This document shows positions 22,301 to 31,153 of a DNA stretch of 64,000 nucleotides, piece by piece (position 1 is the stretch's first letter; each line of letters opens with the position of its first letter). Source of the DNA: Triangularia verruculosa. Its lineage: Eukaryota > Ascomycota > Sordariomycetes > Sordariales > Podosporaceae. The position numbers and the translations under genes were made by a program. Below the pieces are notes generated by a model. That model made no database searches. It saw only the letters and a list, made by a program, of their open reading frames with translations, and was not told where the DNA came from. The stretch spans positions 124,001 through 188,000 of the forward strand of contig MU863897.1 of assembly GCA_033296885.1 (NCBI GenBank), in the 5' to 3' direction.

Positions 22301-25300
22301 ATCTGATCCACCGCTCCTCGGCCTTGGTGAATACATCGTTCTTGAGCCGCAAATCATGATCGACCTTCCACATGATCCTGGGTCGTGGCACAATAATCTC
22401 GAAGAGATCAATGGGATCATAGTGTACCCTCACAGCAATGTCGCGATACAAGTAGTAGAAGAATCGAATGTGATCCTTCTGGTGGTCATGTGGGCACTCG
22501 TTCTGTAGACTTGACCGGACGCATCTGCTCCAAAATGAGAGCTCAAGGTATTTGCCGAATGAGTACTTCCAAGTACTGACTGACATGGGCATGAGGCCGA
22601 AATGCTTCTTGCACTCTTTGCAGTAGTTCCACATGCATATACCGGTGCCATCTTTGTCGCTCTCGGCCTCTTGGGGCTTCTCAGGAAAGTTCTCGGGCCA
22701 CGCTGGCGAGTTCTCAAGGATGATGGTGATGCGGGCATTATCGTGAACATAAGTCCGGTGGTGATCAAGCATTTTCCTATCGCAGCCGTTGGCGTGGCAC
22801 ACCATATCAGAGCCCTCGCAAATATCCTCAATGTACTGCCCCAACGTGCAGTCTTGATCCATGTTGCCGTTTGTATCAGGGTGTTCGTTGTAAAACTCAA
22901 TGGCGATAAGACCAGGCTCAACACACGGTATCTTGGTTTCGGTGCAAGTGACAGAGTAGAGTACTACGATGTTCTGGTGAGAATAGGGGTCAAAGAGGTC
23001 GAGGCTGTCCTGAATGTACGTTTCCCATTGTCTGGATTGGGTTTGGTAGTTGTGTAATGCCTTGTCGTATTCGACATCATGGACCGCATGTAGAACCTCC
23101 ATTACTTTTCGAGGAGCCTTCTGGCCAATTTCGTGCACCATCTCTGGCTTGATCAGCTGAAAGCGTAGTGGCCGGGGCTTCTCGCTTTCTTCGGGATCTT
23201 CGACAATGTCTTGGTCTCGAAGACGGCGCAAGTAGACTAAGCGCCTCTCCTGCTCGCGCGCTCTCATCAGAAGGTAGGGCTGTGTGAACTTGACAAACGG
23301 CGACGCTGAAAGAATCCGGGTTTCATACTTCGCCACCATGTCACTGTAAAAGGTCGGCATTGGTACATCCTCAGGCACTTGGACATGCGAATGAGACTCA
23401 TGCAACGATATGAGCTTTTGGGCAACATCAGCTGGCGGCTGAGTCCCGGGTGCCGTGTTGGTTGTGTTTGCCGCGGGTTCCTGTTCAGCAGCAGGGGCCT
23501 CGTTGGCCTGAGCCTGTTGCAATAAGTTCTCATCCTCGGTGCTCTGAGAAGTGATGAGGATAGCGGGCCGCTGACTCTTCGGATCAGGCGCGCACCCAGC
23601 AGGGATCAGAAGACTGTCGTCTGTAGGCCGCGATGTGAGTGTTGACGGCATGCCAGATTCTATCTCTGTTGGGATCTGGACAAACTCATCTCGCATCAAG
23701 CATGATTCTAGCTTGAGATTGTAGACAACGTAGACCATGAACTCGGTGATACGCTTCATGCGGGCCAGTATCTGCGTGGAGGCTCCGCGCAGAGCGATAG
23801 TGCAGCCTCGGTCCTTGGGACAGCCCGAAAGAAAGATGTACGTCTTCTTCTTGCCCTTTATGCCATGGTTGACGTATGTCTTGACTTCAAAGTTCTCACA
23901 TGTCCCTACCCGGGCACCAAGACTGAGCATATCCATTGATGATATGACAGGCATATTGACAATCCTCGATACAGCTTCAATGACGGTTGGCTTGACGTTG
24001 TAAGCCACCGCGACATTTGCTTCCGATAAATATTGCAAAGCCACCCCAGCCACGCTCTTCTCGACGAGCAGCACATGTGGTTCGAGATTGAGAATCCGGT
24101 TGACCACCATTCTCAGATACTCCTTTTCTTGCTCAATGACTGGCTGCAAACTCATAAAATGCTGCTCTGGATGGCGCTGATATTCGAGTGGGAAGGTGAT
24201 GACGACAATCCTGGGGTTGCGGATCTTGCGGGGCATGCTCTTGAGTGCAAGATTCTTGGTAAAGACAACTCCGTGGACATAGGCTGTGTCACTTGGCCTG
24301 CCCCCCGGGATCTTCTTCAGTTTGACCCAATGCCGGATATCCATGTCATCCCCGTTGCGAATGTCAGGGTCGACATCATCGGCACACTTGTCGAGGATGG
24401 GAATGAGCGCCCGCTCCCAGTTGGTCGGATTGGGAATCTCAGCGTCATCCAACAGCTGTCGGAAGAGTCTCTTCACGTGCTGCAGGCACACCGGGTTGAG
24501 ACCCTCCTCAGGAAGCTTGCCGTCGCGTGTCGCATCGTTCCGCTTTGATCCAGAATTCTCAATCCCACTCTCGAAGATCGATAGAGCATCGGTCGACGCA
24601 GAGTTGCCCTTGATAATAGCCGACTTAGGTCGTGGTGATCGCAAATGGTGGGCACTGATACTTGCGATGCTCATGTTTCTCCTTCGAGGTGGCCGTGCAT
24701 GTATCGACAAGTTCTGCAAGCCGCCTCCACTGCTGCCGCCTCCACCGCCAAATCCCTCCTCAAACCCACGACTTGTATAACTCAGTCCGCTAGTACTTTT
24801 CTCGCCGTGGCGGAATCGGTGCTTCCTTCCTGCCCCAAGATACGTGCCGAAGCTTGAACGATCTGGGTCAAGGCTCGCAGGTTGGAAATCGCTGCTGTTC
24901 ATGGTAGCGAAAATGCTGCCCATTTGTTGCTCATCTTCGCTGGATTCATCCGACATGTAGTCTGCCAGTTCGGGGTCAATGATGTTATCGGCATGAAAAG
25001 CATTGGCGTTTGACTTGGTCCCCGGGTCGTCGCCGGCTGGCTTGCGGAACGGAGCTCTTTCGTCGGGCGCGCCCTTGAGCCTGGTCAGAAAACTGTGCTT
25101 GGAGTGGTGTCGGCGATGTCCCGATGACTGCGGGCGACTTGTCGATAGGGATTTGAGTGAGCGCGACGAGCTTGGCCGACTCAACTGTGGCATGTCGATT
25201 TCCAGAATTGCAGAGTTTCGGTTGCTGTCTCCAACCCGTCTGGTGGCTGGTATTGCCATCATTGGCGTCGTCGCACTCCGTGTGTGGTCAGCCTGCTCGG

Positions 25301-26855
25301 TCCTCTCCATGATGCTTGCCTCGTCATCCGCCTTTTGTTTGAGGGCCGTGGCTGCAGGCTTTGACTGGTTGGCTCGAAAGATAGCTGGGAGATAGGATTC
25401 GTCCGCAGAATCGTCAGAACCACTGTCGTACCGACGGTTGATAACATTGAGACATGTTTTGCAAACTCTCAGAGAGCCTTGGACTCCAAACTTGGCACCC
25501 GAAATGTTGGAAGTGCATTTAGAGTCAAAGATGCACCCGCATGTCCGACAATGGTGTTTTCTTCGAAATGCAGAGAATGGCGTTCCGCACAAGAAGCACT
25601 CTTTGCAGGTCTCGTCAGCCATCCAGAACTCTTTGCTCAAAACCTGCTTCCGCATGCGCTCCAATCTTGCATTGACCATTTCTGGAGCCCCCTCATTGGC
25701 GGTAGTGCCTGGGATTCTCATGATGCCCGATTGGAGCCTCTGGGGCCTCTCATTATGATGGAATGAATCATGATAAACCGAACTATGAGCCGAAGTGCTG
25801 ATAGGACTAGCTTCGGCAGTCCCAGGTTCCATCGAGGAAGAGCGCGAGTGGCTGCCTCCTTTGGTAAAGGTAATTCGGTCGATCACTGCTGGCCGTCTCA
25901 TCATCTCCGCCGGGGAAGCCCTGTTGACTGACGAAGGCCGCGTTTCCGCTGTAGCTTTTATCGGACTGCGGGGGGCATCCGGGTTACCATCAAGACTTGA
26001 GACATCATCTCGTCTCGCCCGGCTCGGGGTTGGAATCCTGTCATTGGTGGCCACACTGTCTAAGCTCCCATTACCTGTCAGAAGCGGGCTGTTTCCCACT
26101 TCGCTGAGCCTACTTATACTCCCCCTACCTGAGTTGCGGCTGGGGAGCTCTTCACGGTTAGCTGTACCACGAATGGTATCACTTTCGGCGAAACCCGTCG
26201 ACACAACTGGAATGGCAGGGGTATTTGTTGTGGTGGCAGCCACGGCTATCTTGGGGATATTCGAAGCACCTGGAGACGGATTCTTCGATATCGATGCGGT
26301 TGTTATAGAGGAAGCCTTAGACGACTGTATGGCCGGGGAGAGAGAGTCCGTTGTTGTCGTGGCCAGACCCGAAGAGGACATGCCAGAAACCGCGGCATCA
26401 GATGAAACGGTAGAGTTCAGAGTTGTACTTGTTGCCCCGCTATCCCCCCTTGGCATATCATTTACAGTGTTCAAGCTCCTCCTGGAAGCACCATCGTAGC
26501 TGTCGGCATCGTCCACTTCATGAGCAGAGCTCTTCCCCACGCCACTGACGGCCTCCTTTATTCTGCTGTAAAAACCACTCAACCCTTGTTGAACAATCTC
26601 GCCCGCAGTTACTTGCTTATCCGAGGTTGGCAGGCTACCTGGGGGAGGTGCGAAGTCATTGAAGGTGATCAGGACATCTGACTGGCTTGCCGTAGTATGT
26701 ATCTTGTCGAGGGCGAGCGAGAGCTGTTCTCTCTCAGCATACGTAGAAGCCGTAGGAGAAACTATTGAACCGTGACGGCTTCGGGTGTCGGCCGGGGACG
26801 CAGGAACCGGTGGTGCTAGGGAGGGGGGCTGAAGACCATTTTGGCTCGCCATCAC
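19314..26855 (-). CDS. fab1: Fab1/PIKfyve phosphatidylinositol 3-phosphate 5-kinase
   Basis: Two exons, 26855-19480 and 19413-19314, separated by a 66-nt intron (GTACGT...TTGCAG) that has no in-frame stop; splicing restores the family C-terminus MARYILQAPNCW. The product is about 2491 residues, large as is usual for filamentous-fungal Fab1. It converts PI3P to PI(3,5)P2 on the vacuole/endosome membrane and so controls vacuole size and acidification. Domains in order: serine/threonine-rich disordered N-terminus; FYVE zinc finger at about 405-475 with the RKHHCR PI3P-binding motif; CCT/TCP-1-like chaperonin domain about 800-1060, which in yeast binds the Vac14/Fig4 scaffold; Cys-rich central region about 1400-1600; disordered linker; PIP kinase domain about 2190-2485 with FDLKGS, DYSLMV and IIDCIRTYTWDKQLE. 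All core kinase motifs are present. Confidence 0.95.
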   Translation of the reverse strand: MMASQNGLQPPSLAPPVPASPADTRSRHGSIVSPTASTYAEREQLSLALDKIHTTASQSDVLITFNDFAPPPGSLPTSDKQVTAGEIVQQGLSGFYSRIKEAVSGVGKSSAHEVDDADSYDGASRRSLNTVNDMPRGDSGATSTTLNSTVSSDAAVSGMSSSGLATTTTDSLSPAIQSSKASSITTASISKNPSPGASNIPKIAVAATTTNTPAIPVVSTGFAESDTIRGTANREELPSRNSGRGSISRLSEVGNSPLLTGNGSLDSVATNDRIPTPSRARRDDVSSLDGNPDAPRSPIKATAETRPSSVNRASPAEMMRRPAVIDRITFTKGGSHSRSSSMEPGTAEASPISTSAHSSVYHDSFHHNERPQRLQSGIMRIPGTTANEGAPEMVNARLERMRKQVLSKEFWMADETCKECFLCGTPFSAFRRKHHCRTCGCIFDSKCTSNISGAKFGVQGSLRVCKTCLNVINRRYDSGSDDSADESYLPAIFRANQSKPAATALKQKADDEASIMERTEQADHTRSATTPMMAIPATRRVGDSNRNSAILEIDMPQLSRPSSSRSLKSLSTSRPQSSGHRRHHSKHSFLTRLKGAPDERAPFRKPAGDDPGTKSNANAFHADNIIDPELADYMSDESSEDEQQMGSIFATMNSSDFQPASLDPDRSSFGTYLGAGRKHRFRHGEKSTSGLSYTSRGFEEGFGGGGGSSGGGLQNLSIHARPPRRRNMSIASISAHHLRSPRPKSAIIKGNSASTDALSIFESGIENSGSKRNDATRDGKLPEEGLNPVCLQHVKRLFRQLLDDAEIPNPTNWERALIPILDKCADDVDPDIRNGDDMDIRHWVKLKKIPGGRPSDTAYVHGVVFTKNLALKSMPRKIRNPRIVVITFPLEYQRHPEQHFMSLQPVIEQEKEYLRMVVNRILNLEPHVLLVEKSVAGVALQYLSEANVAVAYNVKPTVIEAVSRIVNMPVISSMDMLSLGARVGTCENFEVKTYVNHGIKGKKKTYIFLSGCPKDRGCTIALRGASTQILARMKRITEFMVYVVYNLKLESCLMRDEFVQIPTEIESGMPSTLTSRPTDDSLLIPAGCAPDPKSQRPAILITSQSTEDENLLQQAQANEAPAAEQEPAANTTNTAPGTQPPADVAQKLISLHESHSHVQVPEDVPMPTFYSDMVAKYETRILSASPFVKFTQPYLLMRAREQERRLVYLRRLRDQDIVEDPEESEKPRPLRFQLIKPEMVHEIGQKAPRKVMEVLHAVHDVEYDKALHNYQTQSRQWETYIQDSLDLFDPYSHQNIVVLYSVTCTETKIPCVEPGLIAIEFYNEHPDTNGNMDQDCTLGQYIEDICEGSDMVCHANGCDRKMLDHHRTYVHDNARITIILENSPAWPENFPEKPQEAESDKDGTGICMWNYCKECKKHFGLMPMSVSTWKYSFGKYLELSFWSRCVRSSLQNECPHDHQKDHIRFFYYLYRDIAVRVHYDPIDLFEIIVPRPRIMWKVDHDLRLKNDVFTKAEERWIRFMTSVRARLKSIRIDSVLPEKAEACTAEIERLTKKAHDDQAELVRSLQETYMSSKYYEVIPFNAVIRGMLEKVTDWDAAFTKFEADFLSDKDVRQLTIIQLKKMFTDNESKESLPSTDGTTSVGSESEEKSTPSASQPSNSEFEEKPSQNTEGENSQPPETPVSPTSKPIAVTEEAASSQADELLERVEPLDLATPTSPSLAKSILANSDLNLDITKQSPSPPSEQLQSAVSDPNATMPPPATPVAPLAVPFQPANSEHMSLTEKVEQLRREQRAVSTDATGTGFIAEGVSDSTRTAGDRAVPRKTGQAVSPPMIRALSQPVGTLPRTQSAIGKLLKEQKAQEAASEAQKTTPDKGEKKFTDRIGLGALKNRKAPPSAIPRYVHKRESKVSTLARHFEQLSREFEKERMRDRKQRAAKMQSTRAFLPRTSTKTIVEVYKDVDQAVKEPGPDEEQHLEKPQHDAKSGETSQPVPGTTPDDSQNKASEPSSPLAPPSKATGTHTEGDMDDSRHEGRGDSDDEGAGSDADASTITLDEFMPDAKDIANSMEPGEEIPEELPRHQKKSLMTMLTNFWAERSASNWTPLEYPINATDHIFFDSDVIVREDEPSSLLAFALNSDDYKTKLAEIRQRWEMSNQRETDESSDGLEMKPQQSSGLSKAELENSLLRSTGTHLKYQFTEGSAKMMCKIFFAEQFDALRRKVGAADRFAESMSRCLKWDSKGGKTKSVFLKTLDDRFVLKSLSAVETSSFLKLAPDYFDLMAHALFHDLPSVIAKMLGFFQIIIRNPVTNTEIKLDLLVMENLFYDRSPTRTFDLKGSMRNRRIQSTGEQNEVLLDENMVEYIYESPLFAREHSKRLLKTSVFNDTLFLARMGVMDYSLMVAVDEVKKELVVGIIDCIRTYTWDKQLESWIKNRGFAGGGRNRPTVTSPKEYKSRFREAMARYVLNVLLIIMVKCILLMFDDCRYILQAPNCWHTFGNHLPPNTPATPRTRFEGDV

Positions 26856-27663
26856 ACTGATAAGTGAGCGTTGTTTCAGGGCAACCTATGCGGATGGATG
26901 GCTAGACCGGGCTGACACAAATCTCATGCTTCCATAAAAACCACACAGCCAGTGCCCACTATGGGAGCAACAAGCAAGAGACTAGATTATCGTGACAGCT
27001 GACGTGGTGGTGTGAAAATGATTGAAGGCGGGCCGTGTCGACTTGAGACCTTTGCGAAGCGAAATGTGACGTTAGGGGCCGTCTCCCAGCAATGTTAAGC
27101 CAGATGGCAGAAACAAAAGATGCACTCGTCGACTACCAGAGCTCAGGCCATCTGAAGCTCATCACAAGATAAAGAGATTTCGCTAAGACCACAGCAGTAT
27201 CTGTTATTAAGCAACACGGCAATGCTGGGGTTGGATTGAGGTTCGGTTGAGATGCAGCCTGGAAGCGGGATGATCGTTGCTGCAGGTCGGACCCTTGAGG
27301 GGCATGTCGTCACTAGAGAGGTCACTGGACAACAAACGGTGTACAGAAGAGGGGTCCTTAGCAGACCTCTACAGATTTCTCTCACAAGCGTGTTAACGGC
27401 TGATGATTGGTTTCCTGCAGCGTTGGGGGGAGCTGAAGGGAGGTGGGGATTGGGTGTGGGGCAGCTCATGTGAGTTGGTGTTACCTCTGAATGAACAGGG
27501 TTGTTTGAACGCGGATGCAAGACGCGTCTACCTCGATAGGTGTTCCTGGCTCAATGCTAACGCAACACTGCCGCCCAGTATTCTAAACCAACGTAGACCC
27601 TATGAGTATCTTCATGGTCATAATAACACTCCGATCTATCAGCAATCAAGCAACTGAGCAAAC
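26856..27663. other. Divergent promoter region, fab1 / unknown gene
   Basis: An 808-base region between two divergent start codons, expected to hold the promoters of fab1 (minus) and of the unknown gene (plus). Short open frames occur on both strands but overlap and show no domain. No known operator was recognised. Confidence 0.5.
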
Positions 27664-29628
27664 ATGAGCGATACATGGTCTCCCAGCCGACTGGGCAATA
27701 CGACATCCAAACTACCCCGCCATCTCTTCGAGGTTACCAAAGAACAAGAAGAGTTGCTGAACCGAAGCGACTCGTGGCGCAAGCCTCATCTTCCAGCCTC
27801 GGTTCTGGAGATAGTCAAATCCCAGCACCCAGCGCCAGCTCCGAACCTCTCACTACCGCAGGCACCCTTTCAAACCTGGTCACCCAGTTCGCCCACTACT
27901 ATACCTAAGCAGCTGAGACAAGTCCCGAGCGATCAACAGAAGATTTTGTGCGGACCCGATATCTTTATCTCGCCAACGGCACCCCCCAAGTGGCAAGGAC
28001 TGGCGGCTGCAGTGACATCGTCGCCGACATCTCAGCAGACAAAGGAACCCCAGCTAGCAGAAGTCGCAAAACTGCCACTACTCAGCAGCAGCATGGATGA
28101 CTCCGAAGAAGAGGTGGGAGTTCAAGATCCCAAGGGTCCCGCCCATAGAGACGCCGAGAAGCCCGAATCACGGGCCACAGCAGTCCATGTTCCTCCTGGG
28201 CCTACTCCGCCATCAGCGCAGGTTATACCGTCAACCTACCCTGAGCCTGCTTCTGTCGGCTCGCCGCAGCAACAAAAGCGCTGGCGACCGATGAAAAATG
28301 CTTCTAAGAGCCTCAACCCGGCGGAGCTTTTGAAGGAACCTTCTCGTCCATTCATCCTCTCGCTGACGAAGACAACCAACTCACCGCGGGCTGCTAGCTC
28401 GCCAGTGTCACCTACTTCATCAGAGATCGTCAGCCCGATGGTTCAACCAGTTGTTAAGCCTATAGCTTTGCGTGGGGGCGCTCAACCGGAATCAAATGGG
28501 AGCTCTGACAAACCTCCCCCCAACGTCCCAGCTTCGCAAGACCCTTTCAACGTCTTCAAACAGAACTACCCAGACTATGACGGTAGTTTGGGTGACTTTG
28601 TCCGCGGGGTCCTGTCTTTGATTCCCCTCCAGAAAAAGAAGACAGTCCCACAGTACATATTGGACGACTATATCCGTGTTTTTTCGGGGGATTATCTAGA
28701 CTATATTGGACAGCTCAGGGATGACCAAAGACCTCTCACCACTTGGGAGTGGTATTGTGACAACGTTCCACGACCCGTCTATACGAAAGGAGTGGTTTCA
28801 AGCCACAATCTCAAAGACATTCGACGTCGGTATCCTGACAAAGTCGTTGCGATTGAAGCACAGTCAACACCTGCTCAAGTCAATGCTCGGCAGCCAGACT
28901 TGCAGCACACTTGTCGGTCAGATGTCTTTTCAACGCCCGGACCAGCAAACAATGGACAGCAGGTTATGCCGCAGAACCAAGTCTCAGGCCCGCCTTTCCC
29001 CCATCACTCACCGGAGCCTCCTTTGATGGCATCAAAACTTTCGGTACATGCGGCCGAGTTGGCCTCTGACCCAATCTCCACGGCGGAGGATCTTTCATTC
29101 GAAACACAGCCACGACTGAGTAACCGTCGGTCTACAGGGACCAACGGTCCAGCCACAAAATTCATTTCTGCCACGGCTGGCTGGTCTCATGCTCGGGCTA
29201 CGCGGCCGGTCAGCATGACCGCTTCAAGGATCTCATCGTCGAATATACGGTTGGAGACGCAAGTCAACTTTCCCTCACTGGAAACAACGTCATATGGGAG
29301 TTCGGTTTGGAACCATGAAGACGATGCCATGGAGTCGGTGGAAGGCCCAGGAATCGAAGGGCATCTGGATGAAGTTGTCACGGGTGAACATATGCCACCC
29401 CCATCTCTGGAGAGCAATCCGGGACAAGCGGCTGCTGGCATAATTAACCCTCGGATCAAGTGCAGGTTATCAGACGAGAATTCGGTCGTAGGGATCCAAA
29501 GACCATGGGAAGCAATTGGCGATCCTGAGGAACAGCAGGCAGTTCAGCAGCAGTGCTTTGCAACATTTTTGGCGGAGCTCTGGGGCCCTCAACATACCAA
29601 GGGCCGCCACGTGGGGTCTGTCAGGTGA
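27664..29628 (+). CDS. Unknown protein with conserved C-terminal block
   Basis: Single-exon frame of 654 residues, starting at an ATG in good context (AAACATG). Most of the protein is proline/serine-rich and likely disordered. Residues about 295-400 form a compact block with a run of aromatic and acidic residues: FNVFKQNYPDYDGSL, then FVRGVLSLIPLQ, ILDDYIRVFSGDYLDYIGQL and WEWYCDNVPRPVYTKGVV. The pattern YPDY-x-GS ... DD-(F/Y)-I-R is one I associate with uncharacterised filamentous-ascomycete proteins, some of which carry telomere/shelterin-type (TPP1/Est3-like) annotations; this recollection is weak and no function is claimed. The gene is divergent from fab1 and convergent with the BolA gene, with stop codons only about 200 bases apart. 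Confidence 0.75.
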   Translation: MSDTWSPSRLGNTTSKLPRHLFEVTKEQEELLNRSDSWRKPHLPASVLEIVKSQHPAPAPNLSLPQAPFQTWSPSSPTTIPKQLRQVPSDQQKILCGPDIFISPTAPPKWQGLAAAVTSSPTSQQTKEPQLAEVAKLPLLSSSMDDSEEEVGVQDPKGPAHRDAEKPESRATAVHVPPGPTPPSAQVIPSTYPEPASVGSPQQQKRWRPMKNASKSLNPAELLKEPSRPFILSLTKTTNSPRAASSPVSPTSSEIVSPMVQPVVKPIALRGGAQPESNGSSDKPPPNVPASQDPFNVFKQNYPDYDGSLGDFVRGVLSLIPLQKKKTVPQYILDDYIRVFSGDYLDYIGQLRDDQRPLTTWEWYCDNVPRPVYTKGVVSSHNLKDIRRRYPDKVVAIEAQSTPAQVNARQPDLQHTCRSDVFSTPGPANNGQQVMPQNQVSGPPFPHHSPEPPLMASKLSVHAAELASDPISTAEDLSFETQPRLSNRRSTGTNGPATKFISATAGWSHARATRPVSMTASRISSSNIRLETQVNFPSLETTSYGSSVWNHEDDAMESVEGPGIEGHLDEVVTGEHMPPPSLESNPGQAAAGIINPRIKCRLSDENSVVGIQRPWEAIGDPEEQQAVQQQCFATFLAELWGPQHTKGRHVGSVR

Positions 29629-29826
29629 AGATAGGAGCTTGTAAGAATAGATGTCAGATACCAGCCCGGCTGTCAAACCGGACGGCATGAGTAATACAAT
29701 ACGCATTCCATACAAAACTTTGGCGCATCGCTCGTGTATTGGTCATAGGGGGGTATCAAATGTCTGTTGTACATATCCCAGTGCTCTCTCCGGGGATCAT
29801 ATCTAAACTATTTGGGGTGTTGTGGT

Positions 29827-30315
29827 TTACTGTTCCCCAGCCTCTTGGGCACGTCTCTTCTCCTCCTCTTCAGGCGTCATGGTCCGCAGTTGGAGAGCAT
29901 GAATACCATTTTCCCGGGCCATCTCGTCCTTGAGCAGCGAATACACAAGACGGTGACGGGCAGGTTGCATCTTGGAGCGGAAAGCCTCGGAAGTGATGAT
30001 CACCCGGAAATGTGTCTCCTTTGAGGTGCTGTTTTCCATAGCCTTGTGGTGGGAGTGAAGGTGGGAATCGTTGTGAATCTCGAGAGTAGTGGGTTGGAGG
30101 GCAGTCGAGATCTGGAGCGGCGGACAAAGGCAAGCAAGTCAGCTTCCATGGCTCGGCACACTAAAAGAAGAAGCCGGGCAAAGTAACTAGACAGGCATGT
30201 AGACATGTACCTTCTCCCTGATCACATCCTCGACAGGAGTCTCCGATGATGCCATGGTGGAAAGCGGCCGGCGAAAGGCTCTCGACAGGTGGCTCAAGGC
30301 GGTTCGGCGCAACAT
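29827..30315 (-). CDS. bol1: BolA-like protein with mitochondrial leader
   Basis: Two exons, 30315-30211 and 30111-29827, joined across a 99-nt intron (GAGAAG|GTACAT ... CTCCAG|ATC); the product has 129 residues. The first 20 residues (MLRRTALSHLSRAFRRPLST) are basic and lack acidic residues, as in a mitochondrial presequence. The BolA domain follows: HNDSHLHSHHKA, then THFRVIITSEAF, and the conserved RHRLVYSLLKDEM with the family histidine. BolA proteins pair with monothiol glutaredoxins and help place [4Fe-4S] clusters, including on lipoate synthase. Met21 lies in an almost ideal start context (CCACCATGG), while the first ATG is in a weak one, so a shorter non-mitochondrial form is plausible. 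Bol1 rather than Bol3 is a tentative choice. It is divergent from the acyl-CoA synthetase gene. Confidence 0.88.
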
Positions 30316-31153
30316 GGAGCGAAACGGGCAAGGGATTGCGGGCGGCGTGCTGCGGGGAGACAAGACGACAGATGCGAGATGCTTCCCAAATGCCAATCAG
30401 AAGATGGTGTCGTCGTCGGTCGACTGCAAGCTTGAAATCGAATCGCCGGTAGGACGTGGGGCAACCTTAGCTTAGGGACCAATAGGAGCTGACCCCAGAC
30501 TGTTAACCCCTGTCCCGTCCGCTGCAGGGGATGAGCTTTTGGTGGGATGCTGATTTCCAGCACAAGGCACAGCCAAAAGTTCAATTGGAAACACTCTCAC
30601 TCGGCTGCAAAGGAGTTTCCCCACGATCTCCACCGAAGAAACAGATGCTTGACAGGAATGGCTTTCGGGCGGCAAGTTGAGGCTTCACGGTCCCCATGCC
30701 CGAGCTTCGTCATCCCGCCCCGCGGCCCTTCCCATTTGCTCCACAATTCCTGCGGACCTGGCCGGAGAAAGAAGTAGGAAGCGTGAGAGCGTCTTGCCAG
30801 ACTCGGCTTCAGACCAGACCGCCGTTGCCCCGTCTCCCTCACTCGCCCCCTACACAAGCAGGCAACTCGCCCGATGTGCCATGCTTTAGCCACACCCCTG
30901 TAAAATACGGTGAATTCTGGTACTTGATACGCTCGCACGGGACAGCCGCTGGGAACACAGAAAGAGCCTTCTGGCGCATACCTTAGCTCCCGGCAGCCGA
31001 GCCGTTGCTACATCCCGCGTGTGAAGCCCTGCCTTCCTATTCTACCGACCTGCGTATCCGACTAGTAACATTCCCGGTCGGTCAGGTTTCAGGAACTTAT
31101 AAACCGGATCATCCCTTTGCCCCGCCGCTACTTCGGCCCCCCTCTCCTTTCCT
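30316..31153. other. Bidirectional promoter, BolA / acyl-CoA synthetase
   Basis: An 838-base region between the start codons of two divergent genes that both encode mitochondrial-type leaders. A TATA box lies 51 bases before the right-hand ATG. The central part is G/C-rich. The left 300 bases contain open frames on both strands that are antisense shadows of the BolA leader. No known operator could be named. Confidence 0.6.
31098..31103 (+). promoter_or_regulatory. TATA box of the acyl-CoA synthetase gene
   Basis: TATAAA about 51 bases before the first ATG (31154). With initiation some 30 bases downstream, the leader would be only about 25 nt, a length that favours bypass of the first ATG. 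Position and sequence fit; no transcript data. Confidence 0.5.
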
